64,000 bases of DNA. Source: Aurantiochytrium sp. KH105 (lineage: Eukaryota > Sar > Bigyra > Thraustochytrida > Thraustochytriidae). The translations under genes were made by a program, and so were the position numbers. Shown piece by piece: positions 1-9,412 of this stretch. The DNA lies in the NCBI GenBank assembly GCA_003116975.1, contig BGKB01000019.1:558001-622000 (forward strand), read 5' to 3'. Under the pieces are notes generated by a model that saw nothing but the letters and a program-made list of their open reading frames with translations, searched no databases and was not told where the DNA came from. How positions within the stretch are numbered: the stretch's first letter is position 1; each line of letters opens with the position of its first letter.

Positions 1-444
1 TCACCGATCGATCGATCTTCTTGCCTGCCGTCCACACATAACACTGGCAGACAGACAGAGGAGAAAGAGAAAGAAAGGCCTCTTTCCGGGACTGCTTCTC
101 GTGCCAATGGCGCCGACAGCGGCGCGAAGAGCGTGGAGGCCGGGGACGGCGCCGGCGACGAGCCGGGCCTCGAGCTGCGAGAGCGCAAGAGTCACGCACG
201 GTGGTGGTGTCGGGGTTCGCTCGGAAGGTGATGTGGCTCGAGGGTGTAGCCAGAGTCACGGGTTGATGATGAAGAAGAAGGCGATCCAGAGGCGCGCGCA
301 CACCTCGAGTGACAGGCAGAGAGAACCTCGACGTTTGAGAACGCAGAGCGAGTCGAACTTGGCACGTTGACCAGGACGAGAACGCCGAGCGCGCGCAGCA
401 GCTGAGCAGAGCAAGAGCACAAGAGAAGAGGAAAGAAAAAGGGC
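1..444. other. Left-edge intergenic / 5' flank of zinc-finger gene
   Basis: No gene can be supported here. The sequence is purine-rich and contains short GATC repeats near position 6. The frames open through it have arginine- and serine-rich, non-conserved translations. It presumably holds the promoter and 5' UTR of the plus-strand gene that starts at 445. Confidence 0.5.
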
Positions 445-2070
445 ATGCCGGTGACCTTCGCACCTGCGAGACTGCCGGCTGCGCGCGGCGGCGGCGGCAG
501 CGGCGGCGGCAAGTCGAGGGCGCACGGGAAAACGCGCAGCCTCGACCGCAGGGAAACGCTGGAGCGCGACGCGCGCACGCTCGACCTGGAGGAGCAAGAA
601 CCGGAATTCTCTTGCCCAGACTGCGGCGAAGATGTACCTGTCCGTAAGGTTCAGGAGCACGCGCGTATCGCATGTGATTTTCGCATCGTGACCTGCAAGG
701 CGCCAGGGTGCCAACTCCGCGTGCCATTCGTTGACCTCGACTGGCACCGCGAAGTGGACTGCAAGTACACCCGTCGAAGGCGGAGACTTGTTCGCTCCGC
801 ACAAAGCCACGTCGAAGAAATGGCAACTGCGTCTTGCAAGGCCTGTGGCGAAAGCTTCCCCAAAGCCAAAGCCGAGAGACATGCATGGGTATGCCAAGAA
901 AAGCTGGTCGCCTGCCCCAATGTTATCACTGGATGTCTCGCTTTTGTCAAGGCTTCCGATCTCGACGAACATCTTGCGCAGGATTGCAAGCACCAGGCGC
1001 GTCGTCGTGATCTCGCATGCAAATTTCGTGAAATGGAGGTCTCGGGAGTCTCATGCGAGGCGTGCGGGCAGCAAGGCATTGATGTAAGAGGTTGGCGCAG
1101 GCACAGAGAAAACGACTGCCCGATGCGTTTGATCCAGTGTCCTCTTGGTTGTGGTGCAAAGGACATTATATGGCAGCACCTTGGGGACCACTACGAAGAG
1201 TCCTGCCCACGACGACAAAAGAGAGACGAACTCATTAAAAGTGGACAGGCCAAAGTTACAACAAGTTTTCGATGCACCATGGGATGCGGCGCACGAATAC
1301 CAGAGGCTTGTATGCCTGGCCACATTAAGCGCGAGTGCCCAAATCGCTATGTCCAGTGCGAGTGTGGTCACAGCATCCGTATCAAGGATCGCGCTCTACA
1401 CCAGCGCACGGATCTCGTCTACACTGTGCATCGAGTAGCGCGTTGCATCTTTGCAGTTCGTCGCGAGGGTCTCGCGTCTCTTTCTCTGGCACGCGGACGA
1501 ATGCCGCAACAAGTCGCTTGTCCACTGGCGTGTGGCGAGGATCTCACACACAAAGAGCTCCAGGATCATGTTCGCCATCTGTGCAGCAACCGCCTTGTCC
1601 AATGTCGATTTACCCACATTCAATGCGGACTTCACGGAAGGAAATTGCGCGCCGGCGACATTGCGCGTCACGAGCGAGAGGAATGCGCGGGCGCCGCTAC
1701 ATTTCGCAAGCAAATCGAAAACGGTCAGCGACGCAAGCTTCATGAAACGTGTTCACAAGCATGTGGCACTGCGCTTCCCTATGCCCGCATGCGCACACAC
1801 CAGAAGCATGTTTGCGCGCAGCGTCCTGTCCCGTGCCGTCTTGGATGCGGCCAGCTTGTCCCCTGGGCAGGACAAGAGGCGCATATTCGTGCAGGCTCTT
1901 GCACGGTTGCCCTACAGCGTGATGCGCTTGCTCGTCAATCCGAAGAACGCGCTCAGAAAAAGAAGGAGTTGCAGTTGCAAGAGCTAAGAAAGCGCGAGGA
2001 AGAAGAGAGAGAAGCAGACGAGCTCACCGTCAGCTCTGAAGAATCAGCCACGTCTACTGAGGAAAACTGA
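445..2070 (+). CDS. TRAF-type zinc-finger repeat protein
   Basis: A 541-aa protein built from about six tandem Cys/His units of roughly 60-65 residues. Each unit has a CxxCG-type pair, a following His, the pattern Cx(R)xxxC, and a second His before a final Cys, which is the TRAF-type zinc-finger spacing. The units run from about residue 50 to 490. The fourth unit contains an extra stretch of about 25 residues between its last His/Cys pair and the next unit; no splice sites that keep the frame were found there, so it is read as coding. A Lys/Glu-rich coiled-coil-like tail (EERAQKKKELQLQELRKREE) precedes a Ser/Glu-rich end. No RING or MATH domain is visible, so it is not a full TRAF. Such finger arrays usually mediate protein contacts; the partner is unknown. 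The start is the ATG at 445. Confidence 0.75.
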   Translation: MPVTFAPARLPAARGGGGSGGGKSRAHGKTRSLDRRETLERDARTLDLEEQEPEFSCPDCGEDVPVRKVQEHARIACDFRIVTCKAPGCQLRVPFVDLDWHREVDCKYTRRRRRLVRSAQSHVEEMATASCKACGESFPKAKAERHAWVCQEKLVACPNVITGCLAFVKASDLDEHLAQDCKHQARRRDLACKFREMEVSGVSCEACGQQGIDVRGWRRHRENDCPMRLIQCPLGCGAKDIIWQHLGDHYEESCPRRQKRDELIKSGQAKVTTSFRCTMGCGARIPEACMPGHIKRECPNRYVQCECGHSIRIKDRALHQRTDLVYTVHRVARCIFAVRREGLASLSLARGRMPQQVACPLACGEDLTHKELQDHVRHLCSNRLVQCRFTHIQCGLHGRKLRAGDIARHEREECAGAATFRKQIENGQRRKLHETCSQACGTALPYARMRTHQKHVCAQRPVPCRLGCGQLVPWAGQEAHIRAGSCTVALQRDALARQSEERAQKKKELQLQELRKREEEEREADELTVSSEESATSTEEN

Positions 2071-2313
2071 AAAGGTGGGATTTTAGCAAGGGAGACACAA
2101 TCGTGAACAACCTATTGATCACAATTAAATATTCTTTTGAGGGTTGTTGGACGTATGTGTGAATGTACTGCCCCAAAAAAACGAGTTTCGGTGTTTTGTA
2201 AAGACCGTATACCTGCTTGCTGTTTTGCTTACTTGGTTTGCCTACTTGGTTTGCTTACTGGTAATGAACCGATTAATCGATGAAAAGATCACATGTAGGT
2301 AGGCCTAGTTCCT
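2071..2313. other. Convergent intergenic spacer
   Basis: An AT-richer 3' flank shared by two convergent genes. It contains a short imperfect repeat of 'acttggtttgc' near 2230-2255. No polyadenylation signal can be assigned with confidence. Confidence 0.4.
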
Positions 2314-4026
2314 TCAACTGTCGTGCTCTGTATCAGCGCGGAGACGTTCGTGAACATCTTCGATCATGATCTTGATTCGATCTCCGAACTCCAGTCCACC
2401 TTGAAAATCTTCCACGAGAACTTCTTCTCGAGTTGGGCGCCGTCTTTGTGCATGACAGGATTTGCTTATTCTCCTGCCGCTTCCGGCATCGTGATGGTCG
2501 TCACTCCGATGCTCTCTTGACCAGCCGGGCATGACTTGCTGCTCTTGGCCGAGTCGTATCTGCTCCTCTTCAAGATTATTCAGGAGAGTGGCTTCGGTGG
2601 CACTGAGCGCATTGAATTCGGCCAAAAGGTCTTCCATGTCAACCGATGGACTATTGATGACCTCCGCGCATCCGCCGTCCTCGAATGGATAAAGACCGGT
2701 GGTGTCAATAGTTGCTGGTGCGAAGAAACGGCGTTTTGGCAACTCGGGAACGCGCTCAAGCCGACGCAGTAACTTGTCAATATCCCTTTCCGAGTACTTG
2801 TTTGGCGCAACAGTGTTGGCGGCTCGCTTCAAGACGTCCACAGACTGCTTTTTGCGCCATCGAGAAGGTCGCTTGCGCACTTGAGCTCTTGGTCTTCGCT
2901 CGCGCTGTCTTGGTGCAGAGTGAATCTGTCTTTCGACAAGTGCCTTCGATCTGGCCCCTGCTGCGTGCGCGGTTTGTGGCCGCACAGTCCGAGGGACATG
3001 AGGAGTCGCTCGCATTTGCGTCCTTGGAAACGTCATGGCTGGAGCATCCACTGCGAGATCGTCGCCACTCTCTTGCGACTGGGCATCAAGATCAGTGGGA
3101 AAAGAGTCAAGGCCATACGATGTCGCCGATGAGGAGTCGAGATCAGAAACGGGGGTGAATGAGATTGCCCCCTTGTACACCTCGAAAAGACTGTTCATTC
3201 GCTTGTCGCGCGGATCTGCGGTCTCCGACACACGAAAGATTTTGAGAAAATGTTTGCTCAAGCGACTGCGACCAAACGCTGAAAGTGCGAGGACGCCAGC
3301 GCGCACCATGCGCTTCAAGGGAGCCTCGACGTGGCGAAACGTATTTGCGAGCATGGTCAAAATGTCGCCCTCCACGAGCAGATTTCGTGCCAGCGCGTAC
3401 AGCCCTTCAACTTGTGTCAGAGGCAAGAGCGCAGCGTCGGGTCCGAAGGCTTGGGTTTTGTCAGCAGCTACGTCGTCAGGGGAGGCGCCCCCGCTCTTAA
3501 GCGCTCGAATAATAGCAGTGAAATTGTCGCCGAGCGTCTCGAGATACAGAAATGTGAAGCGACAAGCGTCAGCAGCGAGCACGGGAGCCTCCTTGCCAAA
3601 CTTTACCATACTTTGCAGGACGGGCTCCAGTTCTCCACTTGTGAGGGCCTTTGCATGCGGTCCTCGGGCGACCAAACACAAGAGGCGAATCGCGAGATGA
3701 CAGCACTCAAGATCGTGAGGCCGTTTGCGGATAATAGTTGAGAGTTTGCGTGGCCGAAGCGCTGCGCGCACTTCACTCCGTCCGCGAGATGAGGCTTTGC
3801 TGATGAAGTCGAGTACGCGAAGGATCTCAAAGGTGGCTCGGCCTTGAAGGCAGGTGACCAGTGCAGGTGCAAGATCTTTCCCGAGTGCGTGATGCAGCGC
3901 AACCGGGTCGCGTCTCACGAGTTCGCCGAGCTTCCGCACGTCCGCGACCTCCACGGGCGGCGTCCGGAGCAACTCGAGCAGATTGCGCACAAGCGCTGCA
4001 GTTACGCCCTTGAGCGTTGGCGCCAT
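2314..4026 (-). CDS. Helical-repeat (armadillo-like) protein of unknown function
   Basis: From the first in-frame ATG (4024-4026 on the forward strand) this encodes 570 aa. The N-terminal 290 residues are Leu/Ala-rich paired helices suggestive of an ARM/HEAT-like fold (for example LLELLRTPPVEVADVRKL). The rest is basic and low in complexity (about residues 320-420), followed by an acidic C-terminus. No catalytic motif was recognised. The open frame continues upstream to 4227 without another ATG, and about 20 codons just before the chosen Met (LFAPDQLRELARAA) look protein-like. The true start may therefore lie in an upstream exon. The family is not recognised. Confidence 0.6.
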   Translation of the reverse strand: MAPTLKGVTAALVRNLLELLRTPPVEVADVRKLGELVRRDPVALHHALGKDLAPALVTCLQGRATFEILRVLDFISKASSRGRSEVRAALRPRKLSTIIRKRPHDLECCHLAIRLLCLVARGPHAKALTSGELEPVLQSMVKFGKEAPVLAADACRFTFLYLETLGDNFTAIIRALKSGGASPDDVAADKTQAFGPDAALLPLTQVEGLYALARNLLVEGDILTMLANTFRHVEAPLKRMVRAGVLALSAFGRSRLSKHFLKIFRVSETADPRDKRMNSLFEVYKGAISFTPVSDLDSSSATSYGLDSFPTDLDAQSQESGDDLAVDAPAMTFPRTQMRATPHVPRTVRPQTAHAAGARSKALVERQIHSAPRQRERRPRAQVRKRPSRWRKKQSVDVLKRAANTVAPNKYSERDIDKLLRRLERVPELPKRRFFAPATIDTTGLYPFEDGGCAEVINSPSVDMEDLLAEFNALSATEATLLNNLEEEQIRLGQEQQVMPGWSREHRSDDHHDAGSGRRISKSCHAQRRRPTREEVLVEDFQGGLEFGDRIKIMIEDVHERLRADTEHDS

Positions 4027-5226
4027 TGCCGCTCTTGCCAGTTCTCGGAGTTGATCTGGCGCGAAGAGTCGATCGAGGGAGGGATTTTGCCCCGCCCGTG
4101 CGCCTGACGGCGCTCTCGAGCGACCACGCCACTCAGCAAGGTTTTCCCTTCTTTCTTTGTCGCTCCTCAGGGGAGCGAGCGAGTCAGCCGCCTGCCTGTT
4201 TGTCCCCACCGCAAGGCAAGCGAGCACGACAAAGCAAGCCGAAAAGCCAACGAGTATGGTAGTATATAGTCAGACAGTTCTCGCGTCTCACAATGTATTG
4301 CAAGTCATAATCGTCGGACCAAGCCAATCGACACGCTGGGTGAGGTGGCTCGTCACGCACGCGATACGACTCCTTGCTCGTCTCTTTAACCCCCTTCGCA
4401 CTACCCTCTTGAATAGTATTTCCAACGGCGCAAAGGTTACAGTTCCTGCCACACTGACTGCTGCAAAAAAGACTAGGCCGACCCAGATGCTTGTCGTGGA
4501 GTGAATACCACCACTTTTTATCACAACTACTACCACAACGGGCTTCGGCAGGCACAGTAAGACACTGGATAGACTGCTTCCTCGTTGGTAGGTGGCTCGC
4601 CGTATTGCGAATCAATGTCAGATTCATTCGCATAAACTTCAATCACCAAGCAGCGGAACTTCAAGTGATTCAAGTTCAACTCCAGTGACGCTCAACGGAT
4701 CGCTGGCGAGGGTTCCGTGAGCGTCCCCGGACCCCGTTCCCACGGGTACACACCAGGGTACGCGAACTTACCTTCCTCTTTCCGGGTCTGTCGATCCTGA
4801 TCAGGTCAGGGCCGCTGGCGTCCGCAAACTGACGTGCGAGGCGCGCGCCTCCGGGGCCGGGGCGGGGCGGGCGCCTGTCCCGCTGCCGCGAGGGCTCCTG
4901 CGCCGCCGCCCGGGGCCTGCCTGCCGCCGCCTGGCCCGGCGAAGCTGGCTGCCGGCTGCAAGTTTCTGCTGACTGGCGGCTGAAATTGGAGGACTCCGTT
5001 GTCTGGCGAGCGAGGCCGCGCGCTCGCTCGTCGCAGCGGGCACACCATACGCTCTCGCGCCCTCTCGCGCGTGCGAGAGAGGCGGCGCACTCTGCGTGCC
5101 GCCGCTGCCGCGCTGTCGTGCTTCTCGATCGCTCAACGTGCTGGGACTGAAGAGGGGGGGGGAGAAGCTGCGCCAGAACCGGTTCGATCTCTCTGGCCGT
5201 GCGGCAGACCTCCCCAAGAAAAACAC
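4027..5226. other. Divergent intergenic region
   Basis: About 1.2 kb between the divergent ARM-like gene and the lipase gene. It probably contains both promoters. The 5' part may include an upstream exon of the minus-strand gene. The frames at 4184-4642 (-) lack conserved features and overlap the 5' end of that gene. The 4800-5226 part is GC-rich and lacks an in-frame ATG for the lipase frame. No RNA gene was seen. Confidence 0.4.
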
Positions 5227-8200
5227 ATGGTCGCGGGCTCCCAGCGACGCCTCACGCGAGGGCTGACAGACCTGCGCCTCTCCGAGCTCCGAGAGGATGG
5301 AGACCATGTTGAGGCTGTGCAGCAGCTCGAGCGTCTCGAGAAGACGACCATGTTTCTCAACGTGGGCATGGTCCCGCAGCTGAAAATTGAGGTGCTCTCG
5401 TCTCGATCGCTCGACATGGTATGGCTGACGATGGGTCTCGTGGCGCTCTTCACTCTCATTGCCTCGTCCGTCTCTTTGGCAACGATTGGCATTGGATCCG
5501 AGGATGGGGACATCGACACCCAAGTTGCCGTCGTGTGTCTGTCGGGGACCGTGCACGTCGTGACGGCCGTCATTGTGGTTTTTGTTGTAGTTGCGTACCC
5601 ACAACGCATCATTCGCAAGCTCGTCGTTCCCGGAAACTCGAAGCCGCTCCCGGAGCAGTTACTTGTGGTTGGCGTGGTGCTTTTCCTCTTTGGAAGCCCA
5701 ATCACCTCATTCTGGGGCGCTGGCTGGTTTTGGGTGTCGACGCGGAAAGCTCTCGAGGAGAACCCATCGAGTGATTTTCTCCTTCACAAACTCAGCTTTG
5801 ACAGTATGCACTCACTCAAGCTCCTGTCCCTCGTTAGTGCCGTCATGTCTTACATGTGTATTGCCATGTTCGGCGTTCTTGCAGAGCTCACGCGCGTGAT
5901 CTTACGCTCTGCAGAGATGTCCTTTGCTTCAGCAGATACCGAGCAGCATTACGAAGACTCTTTTCATCGTGCACAAGCGTCGGAAAACGGCACACAGACT
6001 CACACGCAGAATCAGACGCAGACGCAGACGCAGACGCAGATGCAGACGCAGCCACTTGGGAAACAACCAAGTGAACTATCCGAAGGAGCGTCTGTACAAT
6101 CATCAGAGCCAACCGGCGGGCCAAGCGAGCCGATTGCTCGCATGAAGACGCGGCAGAAACGACCTGGACCGAGACGCGATAGTGCAGAGCGGTCCGAGGT
6201 GTACTCTGAGGGGGGAAATGGATTCTCCCCCTTTGGTCTCGAGGCTGTTGTGCAACGAATGCGAAGACTCCTGGAGAAACAGCTCTGGGATGAGCGAGGC
6301 TATAAGGAATTGCTCTACATGTCGAAGCTCGGCTTTTTCAATGTTTCATTGGCAATAGCGCTCGTCATCTTCAATTCCATTTATGCCACGCGCTTGAATG
6401 TTATCTCCAACGTAGTTCCGCTGATGGGAATCATTACGGTAATTCGCGTCTGCACGTCCGAAGGGTCCCCTTGCGCGGACGAAGGCGTGTTTTCTCGGGC
6501 TGTGGGCGCGGGCGTCATTTTCTTGTTAGAGTTCGGCCTGTTGTTCTCGTATTCGCGGCTTCTACAGCGCGCCAAACGCGCGCTTTGGCGCGTGCCATAT
6601 TCGGTGACGCGTCCGCAGCAGGTGAGCTTTTTGTTTTATGCGCTGCAGTCTTTGCTTCTCTGCTCGCTGATTGGATTCCTGGGCATACTCGTTGTGTCCA
6701 TAACAAGTGTGGACTTTTGGCTGTACAGGCCGATTCGCAACGCGCAAGACGAATTTGAGCTCGTGTATGATCCACTCTACCAAGTTGGACTTACTGGAGC
6801 CTCGATATCGATCAACTACTATGGTTTTTACCTCGTTATCTCATCCTCCCTCATGGCCATGGCGTATCTTCCTGCAGACTCGGTGGGCGTCCGCGGCTGT
6901 TTTTGCCCAATGTCTCGCCCTGTGCGACAGCGCGAAACGAAAGAGCTCCGGCGCGCGCGCTCGCAAATGTCTGGCGCCGATCTGGATATTGGTGACTCGT
7001 TGGCGCGCTTGTCAGCGCTTGGCAAGGCGCACGAGACCTCTGCTGCACTCACAGAGCAACAGAAAGAGAACGCACTTCTCTTTTTCAGGGAGCGTCTCGT
7101 CGTGCGTCGCAATTTGCGTCTCGAGGACCAAGAGCGACCAGTGTACATAATGTCAGAGGAAGGGGCGCGCAAGATACAGCACGTGGTCCCGCTTCTTGCG
7201 CTGACGCGGTTAGGCACGGAGGTTTCCTCGACCTCGTCGCGCAGGTTGCGCAACCTCGAAGTGTCCGAGTCATGGCGTGAACTAGCTTCCATGGCCCGTG
7301 CAGAAATTGTGGGCGAGCCTTCGATCGTCACCACGGTTCGCGATCTCAACGTCATGATTTTGGAGACGGAAATTCTTGCCTTTAACTTTACGGTCGTCAC
7401 CTACTTTCTCGGGCGTAAGCGGGGAGAAATGAGCTTTGAGGAGGAGGCTGCTCTCATCGAGTCTCCGGCATTCTCGCTGGAGGAGCACATTATCGACGAC
7501 GATATTGACACGCATTGTCTCGTGGCCAGCAGTGACGACCGCGTCTTTGTCGCTTTTCGCGGCACAGCATCCGAAGCCAATGCACGAACGGACTTGGCCA
7601 TGCAATTGGTGCCATGGGACCTGGCCAACGACGTTGAGCTCGTCAACGACCTGCAAAACGCCCAAGAGTCACTTTTCGCCAAACGCGGGCTCACTGCGCA
7701 CGTCCATCGCGGTTTTCTTGAAGCCTATGGGCGGATTCGAGACCAGATTCGCGCCCATATTGAACGACTGGCTGTGGATGAGTACGGGAATCAGATTCGG
7801 GCAGTCTTTTGCACGGGGCATTCCCTTGGCGCAGGACTCGCGACGCTTTGCGCCTTTGACCTCGGCGCGCTATTGCGCAAGCGAACAAACCGTGTTGACG
7901 TGGCGATTGCGTGCACGACGTTTGGCTCCCCTCGCTGCGGAAACTTTGTCTTTCGATCGCGATACAATTTGCTCGTGCCCAAGACAAATCGGTTCGTCAA
8001 TGCAGGCGACATCATTCCCAAAGGCCCTCCACGGAATCTCTTGCGGGCTCTTACACTAAAAGGCTATCGGCACGTCGGTCGGCAGGTGCTCATGGATGGT
8101 AATGGGCGCTTCATCATCAGTCCTTCCCGTATTGAGCGTTTTTTGCAACACGGGAACCTTTTCTATGGCAACAAGCCCAAGTCGCACACGACTATGCGCT

Positions 8201-8650
8201 ATGCATACAGTCTGCTTCTTTGGTGCATCATGGCGCACTACCGCGTTTTTGATCCGGATCTCTGGCACGTGCATATGGAAACCATCGATTCTATTGGCCG
8301 TTCGCGCAAGCAATACATGAACGCCGTGGTTCGCGAACGATACAATGAAGTGATTCGAAACAAGGGCTTTCGCTACCGAGTGGGGCGCACGGAAGTTCGT
8401 GATATGGGAATGCAAACCGAGATTTCTCAAGACGGAGATGAATTTCCTGCTCAGGCCTTGCTCGACCAATTTCGCCGCATTGCTCAAGTCAACCCCAATG
8501 ATCCTAGCGTACGCTCGGTGCTTGACCGGATGCATCACGTCATTGATCACATAGACCATCGAGACACAACTCACAATGACAATGATGACGAAGTCACTGA
8601 CACGGAAGAGGAGTTGGCGGAGGAGGAGGAGGTGGAGGAAGATGATGATC

Positions 8651-8688
<38 letters not shown>

Positions 8689-8901
8689 GACCACTTTGCC
8701 GAAACATCGCAAGAAGCAGCATACGGACACGAGCGGGACAACAACTGCACCGACAAGGGCGATTCGGAGGACCATGTCGGGGCCTCTAGCTCGCCTTTTT
8801 TTGTGTCGCCCGATCACGCATCAGCCGTGCAACATCCTTTCAAGCAGCACAAACGCGACAACAACCAAGACGACGACGCGCTGCATCTCGACATCGTGTA
8901 A
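5227..8901 (+). CDS. Polytopic class-3 lipase, sn1-diacylglycerol-lipase-like
   Basis: A 1,224-aa membrane protein. The N-terminal two-thirds carries about eight or nine hydrophobic segments (for example MGLVALFTLIASSVSLATIG and LLVVGVVLFLFG), split by a soluble loop containing a Gln/Thr repeat (TQTQTQTQ). The C-terminal lipase_3 domain has the nucleophile elbow GHSLGAG with Ser866, a following acidic residue in NAGDIIP, and a His in GYRHVG. These form a plausible Ser-Asp-His triad. Animal DAG lipases (DAGLA/DAGLB) share four transmembrane segments plus this catalytic domain and release 2-acylglycerols; here the membrane part is about twice as large. After the lipase domain comes an acidic tail with a 12-Gln run encoded by CAA repeats (8650-8690). 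The ATG at 5227 is chosen because the frame upstream to 4999 contains only a TTG. Confidence 0.8.
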
Positions 8902-9412
8902 TTGCCTGTAGTAGGCGTAGTAGTACGACAGACAAGCAAGCAAGCAAGCAGGCAGGCAGGCAGGCAAATAAGCGCCTGACCCACTGTCTGACTAGCAGTG
9001 ACTAAACCGAAACTAGTTATGATTCTATAGAACCTACACGAATCTAAGCGCATCGTCTCCAACGTGTTGTTGGCACGAAGAAGACTCCATCCAATCCGAA
9101 TCCATCTCGCCGCCGCCGCCGCCGCCGCGCACGCTCGCGCCGCGCGCCACTCCGGCCCCGGTGAGGTCAGGCCAGGCCAGGCGGGACCAGGCCAGGCCAG
9201 GCCGGGCAAGCAGGCACGCACGCAAGCTTGGGCGAGGCGAGCTCGGGCAAGAAAGCTAGCTCGCGGGGCAGCGAGAACGGCGACGAGGGAGGCCTGCACG
9301 TTGACGTGGAAGACGTGGCCACGCGCGGCGACACGAGGGGCCGTCACAACGGAGCGCGGGAGACGAGCGTGGAGAGGAAGGAGACCGCTTGGGCTTGCAG
9401 AGAACCGCCAAG
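8902..9412. other. Intergenic region with tetranucleotide repeat
   Basis: Spacer between the lipase and SERCA genes. It holds a CAAG/CAGG microsatellite at about 8932-8968 and a degenerate CCAGG-type repeat around 9165-9215. No gene was seen. The SERCA promoter and 5' UTR lie in the right part. Confidence 0.5.
8932..8968. repeat. CAAG/CAGG microsatellite
   Basis: Successive caag then cagg tetranucleotides, directly downstream of the lipase stop codon. Related TTGC/CAAG arrays recur at about 16899, 24591 and 42768. Confidence 0.85.

Noticed and set aside
1391-1500. Possible retained intron inside the fourth zinc-finger unit
   Set aside because: The only GT...AG pair seen (about 40 bp) would shift the frame of the downstream fingers.
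4999-5226. N-terminal extension of the lipase frame
   Set aside because: The extension starts at TTG and has no ATG; the Arg/Ala-rich translation looks like leader DNA. An upstream exon cannot be excluded.
8056-8817. 253-aa minus-strand frame with poly-Leu
   Set aside because: Antisense of the lipase C-terminus and its CAA repeat; no conserved content.
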